Positions 52,659-62,418 of a DNA stretch of 64,000 nt are shown here, one piece after another. Positions within the stretch are counted from its first letter, which is position 1. Each line of letters starts with the position of its first letter. Below the pieces are notes generated by a model that was given only the letters and a program-made list of their open reading frames with translations, was not told the DNA's origin and searched no databases. Origin of the DNA: Brevibacterium oceani (GTDB lineage Bacteria; Actinomycetota; Actinomycetes; Actinomycetales; Brevibacteriaceae); assembly GCF_013623835.1 (NCBI RefSeq), contig NZ_JABKDE010000008.1:1-64000 (forward strand). The letters are read 5' to 3'. The position numbers and the translations under genes were made by a program.

Positions 52659-54005
52659 TCAGTCGAAGAAGTGTGCGACGTCGATGGCTCCCCCGTCGCG
52701 GGTGAACTCCTCGGTCACCTCGGCGGCGAGGGCATCATCGACGAGGAAGTCCAACGCCGTGCAGGCCAGCCCGTAAGCCGCGTCGACGGCAGCGGATTCG
52801 GCTGCGGGAGTCTTCGCAGCCTCGGCGAATTCACGGGTGTGCAGGGCCACCTCGGCGTCGGCGGTCTTGATGAGCGGGTGGATGCCGGGAATCCGGTAGG
52901 ACACGTTGCCGAAGTCCGTGGAGGCGGCGATCGACTCGTCGAGGACGCCGCCGGGCAGCGGGGAACGTCCCCGGTTCTGCTCGTGTTCGGCCCACCGAGC
53001 CGTCAGCGCCTGGTTTGTCCGCACCGGCAGCGAGGGCGGGTGTTCGTCCCATTCGACGTCGACACCGGTCCCGGTCATCAGCGCCGCACCCTTCGCGGCG
53101 TCCTCGACCCGGTCGGAGAGTTCCTTGAGCGTCTCGGGGAACTTCGAGCGGACGTAGCACTGCACGGTCGCGGATTCGGTGATGATCGACGGTCGGGTGC
53201 CGCCGTCGCTGATGACCGCGTGCAGACGCGAGATCGGCGGCATCTGCTGCCGCAGCAGGCCGAGTCCCTGGTAGAAGAGGTTGGCTGCATCCAGTGCGTT
53301 GCGGCCCATGAACGGCTGCGCCGAGGCGTGGGCGGCGATGCCGGAGTAGGTGACGGTGAGCAGGCGGCGGCCCAGCCACACCTGGTCGGCGCAGTCATAG
53401 CCGTACCCGTGGACCATGATGGCCGCGTCGATGCCGTCGAAGGCTCCGGCCCGGGCCATGACCTCCTTGCCCGAGTGTCCTTCCTCGGCCGGGGTGCCGA
53501 GCAGCACGACGGTGCCGGGAACCGCGTCCGGGTCCTGCTGCCAGAGGGCGTGGAGGGCGAGGAAGGCGCCGACGCCTGCGGTGGCGATGATGTTGTGCCC
53601 GCACGCGTGGCCGATCTCCGGCAGGGCGTCGTATTCGGCGAGGATCGCAATGGTGCGACCGTGCCCGGATCCAGTGGTCGCGCGCAGGGTGGTGTCGACG
53701 CCGAAGAGTCCAGTGTCGACGTCGACGCCGTGCTTGGCCAGCATCTTCGCGATCGCCGCGACGGAGTCGTATTCGACGAAGGCGGTCTCGGCCAGGGAAT
53801 GGATGGTGTGCAGCAGGTCCGTCAGCTCGTCGCCGGCGTCCTTCAGGGCGGCTGCGATGCCTGTACGGCTGGTCTCCGGGGCGCCGGTGAAGTCCGGTTC
53901 CCAGGCGTCTGCCCGTGCGGCGCGCGCTTCGGTCTGGCGGGACATCTCGTCGAGGTAGCTCTCATCGGGCGTGGTCGGGTGGCCGAGGTCACGGAGTTCA
54001 TTCAT
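52659..54005 (-). CDS. M20-family amidohydrolase (AbgB-like)
   Basis: A 448-residue zinc peptidase. ILAEYDALPEIGHACGHNII holds the first metal His and the bridging region, GTPAEEGHSGK the catalytic Glu pair, and GIAAHASAQPFMGRNALDAA starts the lid domain. This is the AbgB/HipO-like subgroup that splits N-acyl or p-aminobenzoyl amino acids. ATG 54005 gives MNELRDLGHP; the longer open frame upstream runs antisense into the next gene. Only one M20 subunit is present, whereas E. coli AbgA-AbgB is a pair. Confidence 0.9.
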   Translation of the reverse strand: MNELRDLGHPTTPDESYLDEMSRQTEARAARADAWEPDFTGAPETSRTGIAAALKDAGDELTDLLHTIHSLAETAFVEYDSVAAIAKMLAKHGVDVDTGLFGVDTTLRATTGSGHGRTIAILAEYDALPEIGHACGHNIIATAGVGAFLALHALWQQDPDAVPGTVVLLGTPAEEGHSGKEVMARAGAFDGIDAAIMVHGYGYDCADQVWLGRRLLTVTYSGIAAHASAQPFMGRNALDAANLFYQGLGLLRQQMPPISRLHAVISDGGTRPSIITESATVQCYVRSKFPETLKELSDRVEDAAKGAALMTGTGVDVEWDEHPPSLPVRTNQALTARWAEHEQNRGRSPLPGGVLDESIAASTDFGNVSYRIPGIHPLIKTADAEVALHTREFAEAAKTPAAESAAVDAAYGLACTALDFLVDDALAAEVTEEFTRDGGAIDVAHFFD

Positions 54006-54085
54006 GGGACTTAAGCATAGGGGCCGTGCCGCTGCGACACACCGGTGTCCGTCATCGGTCGAATTCGCCGAGGCGGCTTGCCGGG

Positions 54086-54925
54086 TCAGGATCGCACGAG
54101 GCGGATGGCCAGGGAGTCGATCTTCGTGACGAGTTCCTCGTCTCCGGCCACAGCCTCTTGGAACCGGCGGACGTCGTCCTGCGCCACATCGGTCTCGACG
54201 CCGAGGGTGATTCCGAGCTCCGGTCCCCCGAGGTGGACGCTGGACCTGCCAGGACTGATCGCCAGCTTTGACAGCCAGGGGAAGGATTCGGCGATGGCAC
54301 GCAGACGTCGGGCCACCTCGGCGTCGGCCCAGGACGGGGTCCACGGCTGGGATTGGACGAACGCGAACATCGCGGGTCGGCGCAGCAGGAACGAGGTCTC
54401 GGCGCCGGGGTCGAGGACGACGAGCTGGGACTCGGCCTCGATCGCGCCGAGCACGAGCCGCTCGGATTCGATCGGCACGGGACGGGCATCGGGATGCCAC
54501 GCGGTCAGCGGTGGGATCCCGGAGAATCCGGGGGTGCACTCACGTCCGTCCTCGGCCTGGAGACGGACCATCGCCATCTCCGAGGAGTTATCCGACATCA
54601 GCCCGTTCTCCCCGACCTCCTGGTCGACGACCATCGGCACGATCGGGGCATAGAGCCGGACCCCGGACAGGGCGGTGACGACCTTCTGGTGGGCGCTCGG
54701 GTCCAAGGGCGCGTTCGCGACCTCGGCCAGCGCCTCGAGCAGCCCGGCATCGGCGAGTCCGGAGTCACCGGAGAACGGATTGGGCTTGAGATCGCGCCCG
54801 GCCCAGGCCTGCCCGGCCGAGTCGGTCGGCCCGTGCGAGTGGTCGGAACCGTTCGGATGGCCCGCGGGCTGCTGATGGCCCGACTGTTCGGGCGCACCGT
54901 CGGGCCCGTGTGAGTGCGTGCTCAC
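54086..54925 (-). CDS. SseB-family protein
   Basis: A 279-residue protein. A His/Gly/Ser-rich N-terminus (STHSHGPDGAPEQSGHQQ) is followed by two SseB-type modules: LYAPIVPMVVDQE ... GIPPLTAWHPDARPVP and a C-terminal domain with LGGPELGITLGVETD. SseB-like proteins of actinobacteria lie near his genes and have no proven role. GTG 54925 starts 4 nt past the priA stop, so it belongs to the his operon. Confidence 0.8.
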   Translation of the reverse strand: MSTHSHGPDGAPEQSGHQQPAGHPNGSDHSHGPTDSAGQAWAGRDLKPNPFSGDSGLADAGLLEALAEVANAPLDPSAHQKVVTALSGVRLYAPIVPMVVDQEVGENGLMSDNSSEMAMVRLQAEDGRECTPGFSGIPPLTAWHPDARPVPIESERLVLGAIEAESQLVVLDPGAETSFLLRRPAMFAFVQSQPWTPSWADAEVARRLRAIAESFPWLSKLAISPGRSSVHLGGPELGITLGVETDVAQDDVRRFQEAVAGDEELVTKIDSLAIRLVRS

Positions 54926-54929
54926 CGGC

Positions 54930-55667
54930 TCACCGTCCTGTGACGTCGAGGGCTTCTTCGAGGGTGAATTTGCCGGCGTAGAGGGCCTTGCCCACGATCG
55001 CGGAGTCGACGCCGTAGGGCACGAGTTCGCGCAGGGCACGCAGATCGTCGAGGCTCGACACACCGCCGGAGGCGACGATCGGGGTCTCGGTCTTCTCGGC
55101 CAGGGTCTTGAGCAGTTCGACGTTGGGGCCCTGCAGGGTGCCGTCCTTGCGCACGTCGGTGACGACGTAGCGGGCGCAGCCGGCGGCCTCGAGGGCGTTG
55201 AGCACCTCGTAGAGGTCGCCGCCGTCCTGGGTCCAGCCGCGGGCGGCCAGGGTGGTGCCGCGGACGTCGAGGCCGATGGCGACCTGATCGCCGAAGCGGC
55301 CGATCATCTCGGCCGTCCATTCGGGGTTCTCCAGTGCGGCGGTGCCGATGTTGACGCGTTCGGCACCGGTGTCGAGTGCCCGTTCGAGGCTTTCGGTGTC
55401 ACGGATGCCGCCGGAGAGTTCGACCTTGATGCCCACGGCCTTGACGACCTGGTTGAGCAGATCGGAGTTCGAGCCGCGTCCGAAGGCAGCGTCGAGGTCG
55501 ACGAGGTGGATCCATTCGGCGCCCCGATTCTCGAAGTCCTGGGCCGCGTCGATGGGTGAGCCGTAGTCGGTTTCGGTGCCGGCTTCACCCTGGACGAGGC
55601 GGACGGCCTTGCCGTCGGCGACGTCGACTGCGGGAAGGAGGACGAGCTTGTTCGGGGTGTCTGTCAT
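54930..55667 (-). CDS. priA: Bifunctional HisA/TrpF isomerase PriA
   Basis: A 245-residue TIM barrel: [20 protein letters not shown] with the first catalytic Asp, [51 protein letters not shown] with the second Asp, and IVASGGVSS. In actinobacteria the enzyme isomerises both ProFAR (histidine) and PRA (tryptophan). AAAGG lies 6 nt before ATG 55667. Confidence 0.93.
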   Translation of the reverse strand: MTDTPNKLVLLPAVDVADGKAVRLVQGEAGTETDYGSPIDAAQDFENRGAEWIHLVDLDAAFGRGSNSDLLNQVVKAVGIKVELSGGIRDTESLERALDTGAERVNIGTAALENPEWTAEMIGRFGDQVAIGLDVRGTTLAARGWTQDGGDLYEVLNALEAAGCARYVVTDVRKDGTLQGPNVELLKTLAEKTETPIVASGGVSSLDDLRALRELVPYGVDSAIVGKALYAGKFTLEEALDVTGR

Positions 55668-55761
55668 TGTGACCTTTCTGCGAAGGTGCCCACGGGGTTT
55701 GGGCGGTTCCGGATCTTCGGACGGTTCCAGGGTTTCGGGCAATGGTAATCGGTGTGCTCGG

Positions 55762-56406
55762 TCAGGAGCTGGGCGTCGGGCCGGATGCGGACGTCGGGCC
55801 GGAGAACGTCGCGAGCCAGTTGCGCAGCAGCTGCTGCCCGGCCCCGGCGGACTTCTCCGGGTGGAACTGGGCGGCCCAGGTGGTCCCGTCCTCGACGGCG
55901 GCGACGAAGTCCTCACCGTGTCGGGCGGTGGTGACGATCGTGCCGGGTGGCGGCTCGGTCGCCGCATAGGAATGGACGAAGTAGAACCGTTCGTCCTCAA
56001 TGCCTGAGAACATCGCCGAGGTGGCCGGTGCGCTGATCTGCGACCATCCCATGTGCGGGACGACAGGAGCGTTGAGTCCGGTGACAGCACCCGGCCACAG
56101 ACCGATGCCCTCGGTTTTGACGCCGTGTTCCTCGCCGCGGGCGAAGAAGACCTGCAGACCCACGCAGATGCCCAACAGCGGTCGACCCTGTTCGTGGCGC
56201 TTGCGGATGAGGTCGACGCCTCCGACGTTCTCCAGCCCCGCCATCACCGCGGAGAATGCGCCGACGCCGGGGACGAGGAGTCCGTCGGAGTCGTCGATGA
56301 CGTCGTGATCGGCCGTCAGGGTCACCTCGGCGCCCGCGGCGGAAACCGCGCGCACGGCCGAGCGGACGTTGCCGGCTCCGTAGTCGAGGACAGCGACTGT
56401 CGTCAT
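55762..56406 (-). CDS. hisH: Imidazole glycerol phosphate synthase subunit HisH
   Basis: A 214-residue class I glutamine amidotransferase: [34 protein letters not shown] with the nucleophile Cys, VPHMGWSQI, and [18 protein letters not shown] with the His-Glu pair. It feeds ammonia to HisF, which is not in the window. ATG 56406 overlaps the end of the membrane-protein gene. Confidence 0.95.
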   Translation of the reverse strand: MTTVAVLDYGAGNVRSAVRAVSAAGAEVTLTADHDVIDDSDGLLVPGVGAFSAVMAGLENVGGVDLIRKRHEQGRPLLGICVGLQVFFARGEEHGVKTEGIGLWPGAVTGLNAPVVPHMGWSQISAPATSAMFSGIEDERFYFVHSYAATEPPPGTIVTTARHGEDFVAAVEDGTTWAAQFHPEKSAGAGQQLLRNWLATFSGPTSASGPTPSS

Positions 56407-57005
56407 CGTTTCGCTCCCTTGCCGAGCACCGACCAGATCCGCCACAGGGCGAAGAGGAGGACGATGGCTCCGAAGACCGCGACGACCCAGGCGACGGTGT
56501 TGCCGCCGATTCCCAGCGCCAGGCCGAAGGCGGTGACCAGTCCCGCGAGGATCGCCACGATGATCCACAGCAGGGCAGTTCGGGCCACGGCCGCTCGGCC
56601 GGGGCTCATGGTTGCGGCGCTGGCCTGCAGCTTCGTCATCGAACTGGTCTCGATGCTGCCGTCGACGTCGTGTGCCGACACGGTCTCGAGCAGGAGGCCT
56701 TCGAGCACATCGGGCAGATTCTTCAGGGCCAGCCCGGCGGGGACGTCGTATTCGCGTGTGCCGTGGCGGTAGTGTCCGGCGTCGATCTGCTCCTCGCTGC
56801 GGACGAGCAGGAGGACCTCATGTTTGCCGGCGAGTTTCGAGATCGCGGCGGCCGCCTCGTTGCCGGAGGCGACATCGGTGTTGCTCAGCACGATGCCGGT
56901 GAACTCTCCGATCGGCACGATGGTGCCGGAGATGTTCGACAGAACGCAGGCGGCGGCCAGCTGCTGGGCGACCCCGAAGGGGGTCACGACGACGGTGGTG
57001 CTCAC
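56403..57005 (-). CDS. His-operon membrane protein, function unknown
   Basis: A 200-residue protein between hisB and hisH. Residues 1-115 form a soluble domain ([36 protein letters not shown]) and two hydrophobic segments follow at about 143-165 ([20 protein letters not shown]) and 169-190 ([19 protein letters not shown]). It starts with GTG overlapping the hisB stop and its own stop overlaps hisH, so it is translated with histidine enzymes. Similar genes occur at this position in relatives, from memory; role unknown. Confidence 0.78.
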   Translation of the reverse strand: MSTTVVVTPFGVAQQLAAACVLSNISGTIVPIGEFTGIVLSNTDVASGNEAAAAISKLAGKHEVLLLVRSEEQIDAGHYRHGTREYDVPAGLALKNLPDVLEGLLLETVSAHDVDGSIETSSMTKLQASAATMSPGRAAVARTALLWIIVAILAGLVTAFGLALGIGGNTVAWVVAVFGAIVLLFALWRIWSVLGKGAKR

Positions 57006-57598
57006 AGGACTCCCTTGGTGCTGGGGACGGAATTGCTCCGGGGGTCTTCCTCGACGGCTTCGCGCAGGGCCCGGGCGAAGGCTTTGTACTGGGCTTCGAC
57101 GATGTGGTGCGGGTCGCGGCCGCGGACGAGGTCGAGGTGGACGGTCAGTCCGCCGTGGAAGGCGATGGATTCGAGCGAGTGTGAGGTCATCGACCCGGTG
57201 AAGTGACCGCCGATGAGGTGGTATTGCTGACCTTCGGGTTCGCCTTCGTGGACGAAGTAGGGACGCCCGGAGACGTCGACGACGCACTGGGCCAGGGCCT
57301 CGTCGAGCGGGACGGCGGCGAAGCCGTAGCGGCGGATGCCGACCTTGTCGCCGAGGGCCTCCTTAAGGGTCTGGCCGAGCACGATCGAGGTGTCTTCGAC
57401 GGTGTGGTGGACGTCGATGTGGGTGTCACCGGTGGCGGTGACGTCGAGGTCGATCATCGAGTGCTTCGACAGGGCGGTGAGCATATGGTCGAAGAACGGC
57501 ACGCTCGTGGAGATCGTCGAGGCACCGATTCCGTCGAGGTCGACGGACACGGACACCGTGGATTCGGAGGTCGTGCGCGAGTTCTGGGCCTGCCTCAT
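57002..57598 (-). CDS. hisB: Imidazoleglycerol-phosphate dehydratase
   Basis: A 198-residue Mn-dependent dehydratase: [66 protein letters not shown] and [15 protein letters not shown] contain the metal His/Glu residues. It catalyses the sixth histidine step. The start overlaps the hisC stop by 4 bp. Confidence 0.97.
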   Translation of the reverse strand: MRQAQNSRTTSESTVSVSVDLDGIGASTISTSVPFFDHMLTALSKHSMIDLDVTATGDTHIDVHHTVEDTSIVLGQTLKEALGDKVGIRRYGFAAVPLDEALAQCVVDVSGRPYFVHEGEPEGQQYHLIGGHFTGSMTSHSLESIAFHGGLTVHLDLVRGRDPHHIVEAQYKAFARALREAVEEDPRSNSVPSTKGVL

Positions 57599-58830
57599 GG
57601 AGTGCCTTTCGTCGGGGCGGCTGATGACGGGGTCGGGGTCGCCGGGTTTGGGGCGGTCGTCGGGGTCGCCGCTGTCGCCGAGGCGGCGGTCGCGGAATCC
57701 GGCTGCTGTAAGAGAATGCTCGGGTCCTCGGCGAGGATGTCGTCGATCGCGTGCAGGAACGCCTCGGTCTCTTCCTCGGTGCCGGCATTGACGCGGGCGT
57801 GTCCGTCGATGCCGATGTCACGGATGAGCACTCCGCGGTCGAGCAGCTTCTGCCACAGCTCGGCCGGGGAGGAGATGTTGCCGAAGAGCACGAAGTTCGA
57901 ATCGCTGTCATGGACGCGGAATCCCACCTCGGCGAGGTGGGCGGACATCCGGTTGCGGGAGTCGATGAGTCGGTCGACGTTGCCCAGCAGCACCTCGGCG
58001 TGTTCGAGTGCGGTGCACGCGAGGACCTGCGTGATCTCGGAGAGGTGATACGGCAGGCGGACGAGGCGGAGGACGTCGATGAGTTCGGGGGCGGCGATCG
58101 CGTAGCCCAGTCGCAGACCCGCGCAGGCGAAGGCCTTGCTCATGGTGCGGGAGACGACGAGGCGGGGGCGACCGGCCAGCAGGGTCATTGCCGATGACTT
58201 CGCGGGTCGGGAGAACTCCGCATACGCCTCATCGACGATGACGATGCCCGAGCAGTTGTCGTAGGCGGCTTCGATGACGTCGAGGCCGATCGAAGTGCCG
58301 GTCGGGTTGTTCGGGGTGCAGAGGAAGACGATGTCGGGATCGACGCGTGCGACCTCGGCGGCGACAGAGTCCGCGTCGAGGGTGAAGTCGCCCTTGCGCG
58401 CCGAATCCTGCCAGGTGGCCCCGGTCCCCGTGGTGATGAGCGGGTGCATCGAATACGACGGGGTGAAGCCGAGCACGGTGCGACCCGGTCCGCCGAAGGC
58501 CTGGACGATGTGGCTGAGGACTTCGTTCGAGCCGTTGGCGGCCCAGATCATGTCGGGGGTGAGTTCGACCGTGTCGCCGGCACGGTCGTTGACGCCGTCG
58601 AGGTAGGTCACGAGGTGTTCGCGCAGCGCGGTGAACTCGCGGTCGGGATACCGGTTGAGACCGGCATAGTGGTCCTCGACTGCGGAGCGCATGCTGTCGA
58701 CGACGATTTCGGGCAGCGGATAGGCGTTCTCGTTGACGTTGAGCTGGACCGGCACGTCGAGGTGCGGCGCCCCGTACGGCTTGAGTCCGACGAGGTCCGA
58801 ACGCACTGGCAGAGATTCGAAGTTTCCCAC
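57595..58830 (-). CDS. hisC: Histidinol-phosphate aminotransferase
   Basis: A 411-residue PLP enzyme: [50 protein letters not shown], and [18 protein letters not shown] with the PLP lysine. The last 35 residues are a Pro/Thr/Ala tail not found in the family core. hisD, usually just upstream, is absent; a LysM gene lies there instead. Confidence 0.96.
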   Translation of the reverse strand: MGNFESLPVRSDLVGLKPYGAPHLDVPVQLNVNENAYPLPEIVVDSMRSAVEDHYAGLNRYPDREFTALREHLVTYLDGVNDRAGDTVELTPDMIWAANGSNEVLSHIVQAFGGPGRTVLGFTPSYSMHPLITTGTGATWQDSARKGDFTLDADSVAAEVARVDPDIVFLCTPNNPTGTSIGLDVIEAAYDNCSGIVIVDEAYAEFSRPAKSSAMTLLAGRPRLVVSRTMSKAFACAGLRLGYAIAAPELIDVLRLVRLPYHLSEITQVLACTALEHAEVLLGNVDRLIDSRNRMSAHLAEVGFRVHDSDSNFVLFGNISSPAELWQKLLDRGVLIRDIGIDGHARVNAGTEEETEAFLHAIDDILAEDPSILLQQPDSATAASATAATPTTAPNPATPTPSSAAPTKGTP

Positions 58831-59025
58831 GCGATCAGTCTACCGAGAGACACCGTTCGACTACGCGGCGGGTCGGGCCGCGAGACGCCGAGATGGCGAA
58901 CCTGCCAGACTCAGTCCGTAACTGCCGACCTCGGGCCCGCCTGACCCAGGGCACGCGGATGCACGTCCGGCGCCGACCCGATATGGCCCGGTCCGGCGTC
59001 CGCCGGGCCGAGGCCGGGTACGGCC

Positions 59026-59364
59026 TCAGCTGACGGGAACGTCGAGGGTCTGTCCGGGGTGGACTGTCGGGGTCGAGAGATGGTTGATCTCAATGATGTC
59101 GGACACGACATCACGGGTGTCGCGGTCGATGCCGAGATTCGCCGCCACGGTCCACAGCGATTCGCCGTCGCCGACGACCACCGAGTCGGCGGCGATGCCG
59201 ACGCTCTCGGATTCCGTCTCGGCCACAGCGGCGGCCGAGAACGACTGAGTTGCCAGGAAGAGTGCTCCGCCGATGACGACGAGAGCAATGAGCAGAGTTC
59301 TGAGCAGGCGCACCGCCTGGCGTCCACGAGTGGTCAGGCGCAGTCCTGTGTTCTGTGCAGACAT
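59026..59364 (-). CDS. LysM-domain membrane protein, DivS/ChiZ-like (SOS)
   Basis: A 112-residue protein: short cytoplasmic part, one transmembrane segment (TLLIALVVIGGALFLATQ), then a LysM domain (VVVGDGESLWTVAANLGI to LSTPTVHPGQTLDVPV) that binds peptidoglycan. A gene of this design divergent from lexA is the position of Rv2719c (ChiZ) in mycobacteria and DivS in corynebacteria, which delay division during DNA damage. Three LexA-box-like sites lie between it and lexA, so it is likely SOS-induced. ATG 59364 has AGAGGT at 8 nt. Confidence 0.85.
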   Translation of the reverse strand: MSAQNTGLRLTTRGRQAVRLLRTLLIALVVIGGALFLATQSFSAAAVAETESESVGIAADSVVVGDGESLWTVAANLGIDRDTRDVVSDIIEINHLSTPTVHPGQTLDVPVS

Positions 59365-59405
59365 CGCATTACCTCTTTCATCCGTACGATTCCACCAGTA
59401 ATCGG

Positions 59406-59472
59406 TAGAACGTCTGTTCTATTCAACATGCCAATCGAACAAATGTCCAGTCCGACTCGAACATCTATGCGA
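59406..59472. promoter_or_regulatory. LexA (SOS) boxes between the LysM gene and lexA
   Basis: TAGAACGTCTGTTCTA (59406-59421) is a perfect palindrome of the actinobacterial GAACnnnnGTTC form. TCGAACAAATGTCCAG (59435-59450) and TCGAACATCTATGCGA (59457-59472) are one-sided matches. They fit control of both divergent genes by LexA. Confidence 0.8.
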
Positions 59473-59598
59473 CAATGAGAGGGAACCAGCGTTGTTGATT
59501 GATCTGTCAGAACCATCTCAGTCGGCACTGACACGAGATTCTCCGCAGCGGAGAACACGGTGTTCATCGGCGGGGAATAGAACGAAGGGGAACGAGCA

Positions 59599-60354
59599 AT
59601 GGTTCAGAACAAACGAGGCAGAGGCAGGCCTCGCAACGAGGATGTCGCCAGCGAGATCGCTGCCGCCCGCAGCGATGACGAAGTGGTGCGGATCCCCGAG
59701 GGTTCGACCGGTGAGGGCGATTTCCGCCTCTCCCCCAGGCAGCGTCTCGTGCTCGAGACCATCGAACGCGCTGTCGTCGCCAACGGCTACCCGCCGAGCA
59801 TGCGTGAGATCGGCAAGGCCGCCGGACTCGCCTCGCTCTCGAGCGTCGCCCACCAGCTCTCACAGCTCGAACGCCTCGGCTACGTCCGTCGCGATCCGAA
59901 GCGACCGCGTGCCATCGAGGTGGTCAACCCCTTCGAAGAGGAAGAGGCGGAGCGCGCGAAGTTCGAGGAGCTGTCGAACAACACGGTGCAGGTCCCGGTC
60001 GTCGGTCGCATCGCCGCGGGCGGTCCGATCCTCGCCGAACAGGAGGTCGACGATGTCTTCTCCCTGCCGACCCAGGTCGTCGGCTCGGGCGAGATGTTCC
60101 TGCTCAAGGTCGTCGGCGATTCGATGATCGAGGCGGCCATCTGCCACGACGACTGGGTGGTCGTGCGCAAGCAGCACACAGCGGACAACGGTCAGATCGT
60201 CGCTGCCCTCCTCGACGGCGAGGCGACGGTGAAGACGCTCAAGCGCAAGGCCGGTCAGCAGTGGCTGATGCCGCAGAACGAGAACTACGAACCCATCGAC
60301 GGCACCTACGCCCAGATCATGGGCCTCGTCGTCGCGGTCATCCGCCGCCTCTGA
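59599..60354 (+). CDS. lexA: SOS repressor LexA
   Basis: A 251-residue repressor and S24 self-protease. Winged helix [40 protein letters not shown]; cleavage site Ala-Gly in GRIAAGGPI; catalytic Ser in [11 protein letters not shown] and Lys in [12 protein letters not shown]. RecA on single-stranded DNA triggers self-cleavage and lifts repression. The first 45 residues are an extra polar N-terminus. The promoter region carries LexA boxes for autoregulation. Confidence 0.97.
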   Translation: MVQNKRGRGRPRNEDVASEIAAARSDDEVVRIPEGSTGEGDFRLSPRQRLVLETIERAVVANGYPPSMREIGKAAGLASLSSVAHQLSQLERLGYVRRDPKRPRAIEVVNPFEEEEAERAKFEELSNNTVQVPVVGRIAAGGPILAEQEVDDVFSLPTQVVGSGEMFLLKVVGDSMIEAAICHDDWVVVRKQHTADNGQIVAALLDGEATVKTLKRKAGQQWLMPQNENYEPIDGTYAQIMGLVVAVIRRL

Positions 60355-60390
60355 CTCGACCTCCGGCCAGAGCCACTCCCGCCGCTGAAT

Positions 60391-60424
60391 CGAACGCCCG
60401 CGACCACTCGGTTGCGGGCGTTCG
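60391..60424. terminator. Bidirectional terminator between lexA and dinG
   Basis: CGAACGCCCGC (60391-60401) pairs perfectly with GCGGGCGTTCG (60414-60424). It lies between the convergent lexA and dinG stops and could serve both. Confidence 0.8.
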
Positions 60425-60450
60425 TGCTATTCCGGCTCAGCGTCGGCGAG

Positions 60451-62418
60451 CTACTCTGACTCAGCCTCGGCGAGGCGGCTCAGGCTCGTCCGCACGAGCT
60501 GCGCGTTCGTCGTCGGCCACATCGGCGGCATCGAATTGACGAGGAACCCGGCATAGCGTGCCGAGCGCAGCCGTGAGTCGAGGACGGCGACGACTCCCCT
60601 GTCACCGGTCGAGCGGATGAGCCGACCGGCCCCTTGGGCCAGTCGCAGAGCGGCATGGGTCGCGGACACCGCCATGAAGCCGTTGACCCCATGCTGATCG
60701 GCGTCCCTCGCCCGCGCCTGCATGAGCGGGTCATCAGGTCGGGGGAACGGCAGCCGGTCGATGATGACGAGTCGGTTCGTCCGACCCGGCACGTCCACAC
60801 CCTGCCACAGCGACATCGTGCCGAACAGGCATGTCTGGTCGTCAGCAGTGAACTGGGAGACGAGTGCGGGCAGCCCGTCATCGCCCTGGAGCAGAATCGG
60901 GAAGTCGAACTTGTCCCGCAGGTGCTCGGCGGCTGCGTTCGCCGCCGCCCGTGAGGAGAACAGGCCGAGAGCTCCGCCGTTCGAGGCCCTGACGAGTTCT
61001 TCGAGCTCGGTCAGCGTCTCTTCGCTCAGCCCGCTGCGACCGGGTTTGGGCAGGTGGGAGGCGACGTAGAGGATGCCCTGCTTGCCGTAGTCGAAGGGCG
61101 AGCCGACATCGAGGCTGTCCCATTTCGGGGCGTCGGGTCCGAAGAGCCCCAGCGAGGCGGCGACCGCGTCGAAGTTCCCGCCCAGGGACAGGGTCGCCGA
61201 GGTGGCCACGACCGTGGATTCCTCGAAGATGCCGTTGCGCATGGTTCCGGCCACGCTCAGGGGTGCGACGACGAGGTTCGTCGTCTCCTTCTCTCTGAAC
61301 GTCGACCGTGAGAGCCAGATGACGTCGTTCTTGCCCGGATCGCAGAAGCGTTCGGCGAGTTCGAAGATCTCCTGGCAGCGGGCCTTGGCCATCTGCCGTC
61401 CGGCGTCGGCCTCCTCGGTCTTCCCGCCGATGTCGTTGATGATCTGGCGTGCGGAGTCGCGGATCTGTGCCAGTGCCAGTCCGAGCGCCTCGCTCATATG
61501 CAGGATGAGCCCCTCGGGCACCGAGGACTGGGCACGTTCGAGTGCCGCCGCCGCGGAGTCGAGCAGGGACACGACGCCGTCCTGGACCGTGGTGTGTTTG
61601 CGCACCGAGGAAGTGGCGGCCGAGAGCATGCTCGCGTTGATCTGACCTGACAGGGCGTTCGTCACCCGGTCCTTGAGTTCGTGTGCCTCGTCGATGATGA
61701 TGACGTCGTGGTCGGGCAGTACGTTCGATTCGCCGAAGGCGTCGATGGCCAGCAGGGCGTGGTTGGTCACGACGATGTCGGCCTCGGCGGCCTTGTTGCG
61801 GGCGATCTCGGCGAAGCATTCGGTCACCAGCGGGCAGTTCGCGCCGAGGCAGTCGAAGGCGTTGACCGAGACCTGTGACCAGGCACGATCGCTGACGCCG
61901 GGCAGGAGATCATCGCGGTCACCGGTGTCGGTGGTCTTCTCCCAGGTGCGGATCCGTTGGATCTCCTTCCCCAACCCCGAGCGTTCGGAGGGTTTGCGCC
62001 CCGCCTCGGCGTCGGCACCGAGGTCGAAGAGCATTCCCTCGCCCTCGTCCGGGTAGCCGCCGGAGAGCTTGTGCTTGCACACATAGTTCCGGCGCCCCTT
62101 GAGCAGAGCGGCCCGTGGCAGCGGATCGAGATCCTTCTTCACGGCCTTGAACAGTCGCGGCAGATCCCGGTGGATGATCTGAGTCTGCAGCGCCAAGGTC
62201 GCCGTGGACACGACGACCTTGCCGCCGGTGCGGGTGACGTATTCGGCCGCGGGGACGAGGTAGGCCAGGGACTTTCCCGTGCCCGTGCCGGCTTGGACGA
62301 GGAGGTGGATTCCCTTGTCCACCGCCGAGGCGACCGCTTGGGCCATCTCCTGCTGACCGGTGCGTGTCGAACCGCCGATCGCTCCGACGGCCGACTCGAG
62401 GAGCTCTTCGACCGTCAC
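60451..62418 (-). CDS. dinG: DinG/XPD-type ATP-dependent DNA helicase
   Basis: A 655-residue superfamily 2 helicase. Walker A in LVQAGTGTGKSLAYLVPA, DEAH box in IIIDEAHEL, a four-cysteine FeS region (VCKHKLSGGY to FDCLGANCPLVTECF), and C-terminal LFGTMSLWQGVDVPG and QGAGRLIRSTGDRGVV. It unwinds R-loops and other structures during repair. It starts with GTG overlapping the hflX stop by 4 bp. Confidence 0.92.
   Translation of the reverse strand: MTVEELLESAVGAIGGSTRTGQQEMAQAVASAVDKGIHLLVQAGTGTGKSLAYLVPAAEYVTRTGGKVVVSTATLALQTQIIHRDLPRLFKAVKKDLDPLPRAALLKGRRNYVCKHKLSGGYPDEGEGMLFDLGADAEAGRKPSERSGLGKEIQRIRTWEKTTDTGDRDDLLPGVSDRAWSQVSVNAFDCLGANCPLVTECFAEIARNKAAEADIVVTNHALLAIDAFGESNVLPDHDVIIIDEAHELKDRVTNALSGQINASMLSAATSSVRKHTTVQDGVVSLLDSAAAALERAQSSVPEGLILHMSEALGLALAQIRDSARQIINDIGGKTEEADAGRQMAKARCQEIFELAERFCDPGKNDVIWLSRSTFREKETTNLVVAPLSVAGTMRNGIFEESTVVATSATLSLGGNFDAVAASLGLFGPDAPKWDSLDVGSPFDYGKQGILYVASHLPKPGRSGLSEETLTELEELVRASNGGALGLFSSRAAANAAAEHLRDKFDFPILLQGDDGLPALVSQFTADDQTCLFGTMSLWQGVDVPGRTNRLVIIDRLPFPRPDDPLMQARARDADQHGVNGFMAVSATHAALRLAQGAGRLIRSTGDRGVVAVLDSRLRSARYAGFLVNSMPPMWPTTNAQLVRTSLSRLAEAESE

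Noticed and set aside
52131..54014. Long plus-strand open frame (627 codons) opposite the M20 and abgT genes
   Set aside because: Antisense of two well-supported genes; composition is the Gly/Arg/Val-rich type of GC-rich shadow frames and there is no ribosome-binding site.
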